Shown in pieces: positions 58,121 to 64,000 of a stretch of DNA of 64,000 bases. The translations under genes and the position numbers were made by a program. The DNA is taken from contig OY992839.1 in NCBI GenBank assembly GCA_963921425.1, positions 8,039,409-8,103,408 of the forward strand, given 5' to 3'. The first letter of the stretch is position 1; each line of letters begins with the position of its first letter. The notes beneath the pieces were generated by a model. It worked only from the letters and a program-made list of their open reading frames with translations. It was not told the DNA's origin and did not search any database. The DNA comes from Dryas octopetala (lineage: Eukaryota; Streptophyta; Magnoliopsida; Rosales; Rosaceae).

Positions 58121-60900
58121 GGGCTATTATTGTCATTTGCTCTAATTTGAAACCCCAAACTTGGCCGGACATGATGGACGGTTCTGTCCTTTCCATCAAA
58201 ATGAAGACTAATGAAACCTAATTAACCCCAGTCCCACTCCAGTGATAAAGTAATTTGCTCAAGTTATAACTTATAAGAGATTTCATAATCAAGAAAACCC
58301 TTTACTTATAAATTTATAATTTGCATTTCTCAATTCTTAAATAAAGTATTAATAAAATGCATTAATTGTTTAGTCACAACTCACAGGTCACAGGTCACAG
58401 CCATAACTAATCAACCTTATTGATGTTGATTTTAGACTAGTTTTGCAGTTTGCAGTTCTGACCTCTGAGTTCTGACCCTCTTTGCAGCCATACCCAATAA
58501 AAATAATTAATTAAAATTAGACTGTCCAACTGAAGATGATCATGAACATTGAAGTTGAATGGCTAGGAAATCATACTCAACCCACTTCTGAAAGTAACCA
58601 ATACCATTAATTACCACCAACATGAATGAATTATAAGCTTTAGTTCAGCTCATGGGCTCAGTATAGCTAGCATTTATCTCGTACCCACAAGACGTATTCG
58701 ACCCACACCTAAATTCCAGATGTTTAGGCATTCTTGTAATCTTATACTTTGGGGGGAGTGGAGTTTGTTCGTTGACATTTTTCTTAAAAGGGAAGAAATA
58801 TTTGATAAAATACATTAAAGAAGTTGAAATAGACAGCTAATCCTCCAGCCCTACAAATACCTACTAATTTAATTAGGTCAAATGATATGATGTTTGTGGT
58901 TTCTATAGTATATGTTAAGTTTTACTCACGTCCCAATAATTTTGATAATGTCAAATTTATCCGTACAGTATCTTAATTATTGCAATCGTAGAATACATGC
59001 TTAATTATGTTAATTATGAGTAATTTAAATAATGACAATAAATCTAATTCGTCCAAAAAGTGTAAAATGCTCTCATTTATGTGCTTTACATGTTATATCG
59101 ATCAAATAAATTAACAGAATTAAGAACATGTTATTGAATTACACCCATTTAAAACCATAGAGACAATACAAAACAACTCAAACTTTATAAAAATTAGTAA
59201 AATTTGATTCATACTATAAAGACTATAAATATAATCTGGTCATTAATTATGTGCAGGTGCCAATTGGTAAATTTCCATTAATACTTTTAAGGCTCACACA
59301 CAATGATCATGGTCCTGAGAAGAGCAATATATCTGTTGGAAGCTAACCGATGCATGAAGCTCTAGATACGATGCTATACCGTCTAGTAGCGAGGGAAATT
59401 TAAAGCTAACCATTAAGAAGGAGGGTAGTGGAAGCTAACCACAAAATGAGAGGTACTATGTACCAGCCAGCTTTCTTCAATATTAATCACAAATGGTCCA
59501 TGAGTGAACATTTTCCCAACTGCCAACCGTCCCAAAAGATTAAGACCAATTCCATTTGGCGTTTCCTCAATGTAATTTTACATGGAGGCCATGATTCCAA
59601 TCCTACAAGTCTATGGTTATAGGCTTATAGCTAGGGGTAGGGGTAGATAATTCATCCTCCATCACATGAGCGTTTGTGCTCGTGATGATCGAGAATCGCC
59701 AAATATGTTGGCCAAATATGTTGTCATTAACGAGTTTTCATATTTTAAAACTACACATTATAATATCAAACACTTTTGATATCCTAAAATACATATATTT
59801 CATCATTCATTCAATACTCTTTTATTTTGTTGCAAAATAAATTATAGGCAATATTCATAGCTAAGAATGTTCTTTTTAAGAAAAATAGAAAAAATACTCT
59901 CTATTTGTAATCATAATTGGTAAGATTAGTGTCAATATATAACATGCTCTTCTTTGACTCTCATTACTTATTTTAGTATATTAGTACAATTTCAAGTTTT
60001 TCTTTCATTTTTTTGGCCTAGAAAAAAATAACGATGCATCGTTTCAATTTTGATTATTTGTCTCTTCAACGGTCTCTTTTTGTATTTCTAGCATAAATCT
60101 CACTCTTTTAACTCGTCGTAAGAGAAAATACTCAAACGTAGGGGAGACAAAACCTAATATTTAATTAATACGTTTACAATATAAAATGAAATGGAGTAAT
60201 GTTGAATAATGGCAGCTATCCCCAGAGAGGATATAGTGGCTCCACCATTAGGACTAACCCTAGCTCGAGGGCACATTTGACCTAGTCAAGTCAACTAAGA
60301 TGGAAAGGTGCCCAAAAAAAAAAGGTAGTAATGCCCCGGTGTTTATTTGAGGTGGCAAATCTAAGAATTTTTTTTTCTGTTAGGACTCTAGTCTCTTTAA
60401 AATGTACTATCAAACACATTAAACCCTCTTTCAAAATAAATCAAAACAATATGCGATATTACCTAAATTAATGGGAAAAAAAAAGCTTAGAGAAATGAGC
60501 GTAATTGATTTTCCGTTGGTTATTCAGATATTTGAGACTTGAATATGTAGAGGACTACACTAAGGTAGCGTTTATTTACAAAATAAGTTCGTTGGAAATG
60601 TCATTCTCATTCCCATGGTAAGAGAATGAAAACCAATATTTCTACAAGAAGAGGAATGCCAATTTATGATTCCCATTCCAAAATTGAAAATACTGGTTTG
60701 GGAATTGTAAGGTAATGTAGTAATTCAAACTCATTTTAAACTATTCAAGGCCTATAGAGTACCCTACCAAAAAAGTACTAACAATTTGGTGGGAGGTCTA
60801 GCTATCCCTTAATTACAAGTGAAAGGAGCCAAAGAGGTGAGGGCTAACCCCCTCAGCAGATTGCAACAACTAAAAAGAGGAAACTTACTCATGCTCCAGT
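58121..60900. other. AT-rich intergenic DNA, transposon fragments
   Basis: No gene was seen. A weak foldback lies at about 58,880-59,240 ('tagtatatgttaag' against 'attcatactataaag'). A fragment at about 60,560-60,715 ('ggtagcgtttatttacaaaataag', then several GGAATG/CATTCC words) looks like one end of another MITE. The stretch just below 61,122 was searched for the missing second exon of the cupredoxin copy; none is present. Confidence 0.45.
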
Positions 60901-61028
60901 CACCTAATTCCATAAAGGGCCTTCAACAAGACTATGAAGAGAGAGCAGAGCACTCACCAACTTAAGCTGCTTTACTTTCTTGCTCCTCCTTTTCTCGATC
61001 CTTTGGTTAGGCATCACCACAATGCCAA

Positions 61029-61070
<42 letters not shown>

Positions 61071-61121
61071 CCATCTTTGCAACAACAGTTTGAAAAAATG
61101 AACAAAAACATGCATACTCAC

Positions 61122-61326
61122 CTAGAGTGTTCTTGATGTAAAATGGGCCATTCTTCAAAGCCCAATCAGTGTAGTTAAAGCCATAGTGCCAATTTTCTGA
61201 CCCACCCACAATGATCTTGTTAGGCACTTTGGTCTTGTTGAGGTTATATGGGCCATGGTTGAAACCCCAACCAGTGTAGTTGCCAAATTGCCAATCCTTA
61301 TTGGCTGTGCAGCTTACTGCCAGCAT

Positions 61327-61366
<40 letters not shown>

Positions 61367-61380
61367 GAGAGAGAGGCCAT
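61122..61380 (-). pseudogene. Truncated tandem copy of the cupredoxin-like gene (exon 1 only, GA-repeat in signal peptide)
   Basis: Minus strand, ATG at 61378-61380. MASLSHSLSLS, a run of Ser-Leu dipeptides, leads to MLAVSCTANKDWQFGNYTGW and on to GPFYIKNTL. It is highly similar to exon 1 of 62923-63169 and ends at the same splice phase with a good GTGAGT donor. The Ser-Leu run is translated from a (GA)n microsatellite (61329-61363) that has replaced the hydrophobic core of the parent signal peptide. No acceptor plus exon 2 (VFKYDPP... with the copper-ligand region) follows within the next kilobase. The copy therefore lacks the metal site and is probably non-functional. A (CT)n tract (61033-61065) lies in what was intron 1. 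Confidence 0.75.
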
Positions 61381-62450
61381 CAGGTTGAACCTCCGTGGCG
61401 GCACACGGAGGGGGTAGGGTTGGGACTTGGAATGGCTAGGTTTTGGTTTTGGTTTTTTTTTTTTTGGTAATGAGGGTATTTTAAAAATTTAAAAATTTTA
61501 GGAGTGTGTATTAAGAAATTAAATAAACTAAGAGAAAAAAAAAATGTGTAATCAGAGGAAGAGAGGCCTGGATATAACAACCCTCTTTCTAAATGGGTGA
61601 GCCAAAAAAAGAAAACCAAAACATAATGTAATCGTAATGTAATAAGATTAATTCTCCCCAAGTCTAAGTTAGTCTTCCACTTATTTCTCTTTCTCCCTCT
61701 CCACCTCAATTACATGCCTGCTGAGGTCAAAATGAGACTTTCATTTTCTTAATGGCCTGTATTGAACACTTTGTTTTTGAAATGCCAAAATTTCTGCTCT
61801 ACTACTTGAGTTTGAGTTAGAACTTAGAAGTCCCTTTTTTACAAGAAATTAAGAAGTAACTGTAGCGTGCAAAATCTTCTGAAAAAAAAAAAAAAAAAAC
61901 ACAATAGTGCAGGGAGGCAGTTTCTTCTACATGAACCGAAAAGAGGGTCAACTAAATAGCAAAACGACCATGGTTGTTTTTAATTTACTGTTTCTTTTGA
62001 GTTTTAAAAAGTAAATTACGTTTTCATCTTTGTACCACCAAAGTCGGTTCTAAGATTCTGAGTAGGAATCATAAAAATGAAATCATTTACATCTACATTC
62101 ACCTGATTTTTTTTTTTGATAAATACTCATGCTGCAAACCGCAAACACCCTTTAATTAGTAAACAATTAATATTATTATTCTCTTTCAACTTCAATCTTC
62201 GAAACATTTCAAATATTATGGCCTTGTGGGAATACATAGTAAACATCACTACAAAGAACAAGAATAATAAATAATACATGATGATGATGATGATCAACTT
62301 ATCAACTACATTATTTGTCTCAAAACTTTATACCAAGTCTCGTTATTTGCCCAAAATGAAAGGTATAATTATAACTATGCAAAGAAAAGGCTCCATATAT
62401 TGCGAGAAGAAGTATTAAGTATGTCTTTAATGCCTTGATCAAGATCAGAA
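61381..62450. other. Duplicated 5' flank of the truncated copy and spacer
   Basis: Positions about 61,600-62,000 are homologous to about 63,350-63,900, the upstream flank of the intact cupredoxin gene. They share 'gattaattctccccaagtc', 'cctgctgaggtcaaa' and 'catgaacc-aaa-gggtcaac'. The tandem duplication therefore included the promoter. The part from about 62,050 to 62,450 is the 3' flank of the intact gene; an ATG/GAT run lies at about 62,280. Confidence 0.65.
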
Positions 62451-63169
62451 TCAGTAATGCCAGCTGCGAAACATTGGGAAGACGAAGAACCTCATGAGCC
62501 CATCCTTGCAATGCAGGCCATCATGCTCACCGCAGGCGAAGTAGTAAGGCTTCCACCTCCTCAGCACAAACTCGAAGCCGTCTCCGCCACCTTTTGTTGT
62601 ATTTCCGATCATCCTGGCTTGACTCAAGTCGCAGTTCATGAAACTCCATGGGCTTGAAAACATGTACACGCTGTGAGGTCGTGTGGTGTCATTTGGTGGA
62701 TCATACTTGAAAACTGCAACCACCCAAAGCATCATTTATCATATAAACACTTGTTTCTATTAAACAAATTAAGAACAAAGGGTACTCAATAAAGATGAAG
62801 CAAATATATTGTTTTTTTGTTAAATACTATGACATGTTGTATTGTTTAACTATGAATTTAAATCATTACTTAGTCAAGTTTGTATTAATTTGAAAAGATA
62901 AAACAAAAAAATGCAAGCTCACCTAAAGTGTCGTTGACGTAAAATGGGCCATTCTTCAAAGCCCAATCTTTGTAGTTAAAGCCATAATGCCAGTTTTCTG
63001 ACCCACCCACAATGATCTTGCTGGACTCTTTGGTCTTATTGTGGTGATATGGGCCATGGTTGAAACCCCAACCAGTGTAGGTCCCATTTTGCCAATCCTT
63101 GTTGGCTGTGCAGCTAATTGCCAGCATGGAAGCAATTAGCAGCATTACAAGTGCAAGATTGGAACCCAT
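62451..63169 (-). CDS. Secreted cupredoxin-like (phytocyanin-related) protein
   Basis: Two exons, 62923-63169 and 62451-62713, join in frame (phase 1) into 169 aa. The ATG at 63167-63169 begins MGSNLALVMLLIASMLAISC, a clear signal peptide probably cut near Ala-Asn (22-23). The mature part has W-F-GPY repeats, ENWHYGFNYKDWALKNGPFY, NDTLVFKYDPPNDTTRPHSV and YYFACGEHDGLHCKDGLM. That is the phytocyanin order: the NDTLVF-Y strand, His in PHSV, Cys in FACG and His in LHC as likely copper ligands. The axial position appears to be Leu rather than Met or Gln. An H-T-type GPI signal or Pro-rich tail is absent; the protein ends FPMFRSWHY. Plant phytocyanins are extracellular blue-copper proteins; copper binding here is inferred. 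Its promoter region is duplicated at 61.6-62.0 kb. Confidence 0.82.
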
Positions 63170-64000
63170 ACCCTCTATCAAATGAAACTCAAGGAAGAGA
63201 ATGAAATTAGAGTAGAGACCAGAGGGATGACACTTAAGAATGAGATGGTGAATTCAGATGTTGGTATTGAGAGGATGAATTATTGGGTTCTTATAGAGCT
63301 GATGGAGTAGTGCAAAACGGCCAAATTGACCCCTTTTCTAAATTGGGTTGGTAAAAAATAGAAAGTCAAAACATAAGGCAAATTGTAAAGCTCCTTTCTT
63401 AATTGCAATTAGTAAGATTAATTCTCCCCAAGTCCAAGTCAGTCCTCCACTTATGTCTCTTTCTCCCTCCCTACCTCAGTTACATTCTTAACATGCCTGC
63501 TGAGGTCAAAGTGAGGTTTGTGTTTTCTTAATCGTGTGTTGAGCACTTCAATTATTATTTATACAAAAAATAGAATTCGAACTTATAATCTACCACTTTC
63601 CCACCCTGCCCTTGAGCTAAAACTCATGGATAAACTTTTTTTCAACCAAAAGTTATATTCTTTTAACAAGTAAATTTATAATTATGAGAATGAGATGACA
63701 AGAATCGACCTCATACTATAGATGTAGGGGTAAAATGCTCTTCCATTTGGGCTAGAAATCTCACTTTTAGCAAGTAATTAATTAGTAACAAAGTGCGAAA
63801 TAAGCAAACACAAAAAACAGAAAAACAAAGTGCAGCAAGGAGTGTTCTCATGAACCAAAAAGTGGGTCAACCAAACGCAAATGGGTAGTCAATTTTACTG
63901 TTTCTTTAAAGTTTGAAAGTTGATTGAAATTGAAAAATGGAAAAGTCAATGCCAAATGTACCACTAAATAATTAAGCACTGCGATTTTAACGAACTAGAA
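63170..64000. other. 5' flank of the cupredoxin-like gene
   Basis: Upstream of the minus-strand ATG; about 63,350-63,900 is the partner of the duplicated block at 61,600-62,000. No further gene before the window end. Confidence 0.55.

Overview
The window is nuclear DNA of a flowering plant. The genes are eudicot-like, split by AT-rich introns with GT/AG borders, and sit in AT-rich intergenic DNA full of small foldback transposons and LTR debris. Several of the protein and repeat sequences look like those of woody Rosaceae, but that is an impression and was not tested. There are no rRNA genes, no convincing tRNA gene and no CRISPR array.

Layout. Six intact genes and one truncated copy can be supported. 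(1) 4798-9876 (+): a three-RRM RNA-binding protein of the RBP47 type, 6 exons, 451 aa. (2) 17814-19061 (+): an intronless DUF1645-type protein, 415 aa. (3) 26474-30288 (-): a ZOP1-like zinc-finger/OCRE protein linked to splicing and RNA-directed DNA methylation, 5 exons, 257 aa. (4) 34995-36356 (+): an intronless Harbinger-transposase-derived (ALP1/HARBI1-like) protein with its acidic triad still present, 453 aa. (5) 39446-41701 (-): an intronless P-class PPR protein matching EMB2745, 751 aa. (6) 45255-51165 (-): a CDPK-related kinase, 11 exons, 598 aa. At the right end, a secreted cupredoxin-like gene (62451-63169, -) stands beside a tandem copy that has lost its second exon (61122-61380, -). 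All splice joins given here were checked for frame continuity by hand.

Between the genes lie transposon fossils. Three are Mutator-type foldback MITEs with perfect 9-bp target duplications (1046-1451, 11145-12032, 54986-55428). Others are a hAT-like element (3737-4200), a MULE-like element inside a ZOP1 intron (27820-28643), and a MITE nested in an older repeat whose empty site survives 11 kb away (30992-31283). There are also four related palindromic elements (21.7-22.6 kb and 54.0-54.8 kb), a TRIM-like element (33.3-33.6 kb), a LINE tail (52.3 kb) and a probable LRR-gene remnant (15.5 kb).

The genes form no operon or obvious pathway. Three are RNA-related (RBP47, ZOP1, PPR); two have relatives in chromatin silencing (ZOP1, ALP1-like), but their proximity is probably coincidental. 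I found no clearly new multi-gene system. The most interesting local structure is a tandem triplication of the intron-end/exon-start of ZOP1. It creates three equivalent 3' splice sites, and the two extra ones would put a stop codon just before the OCRE domain.
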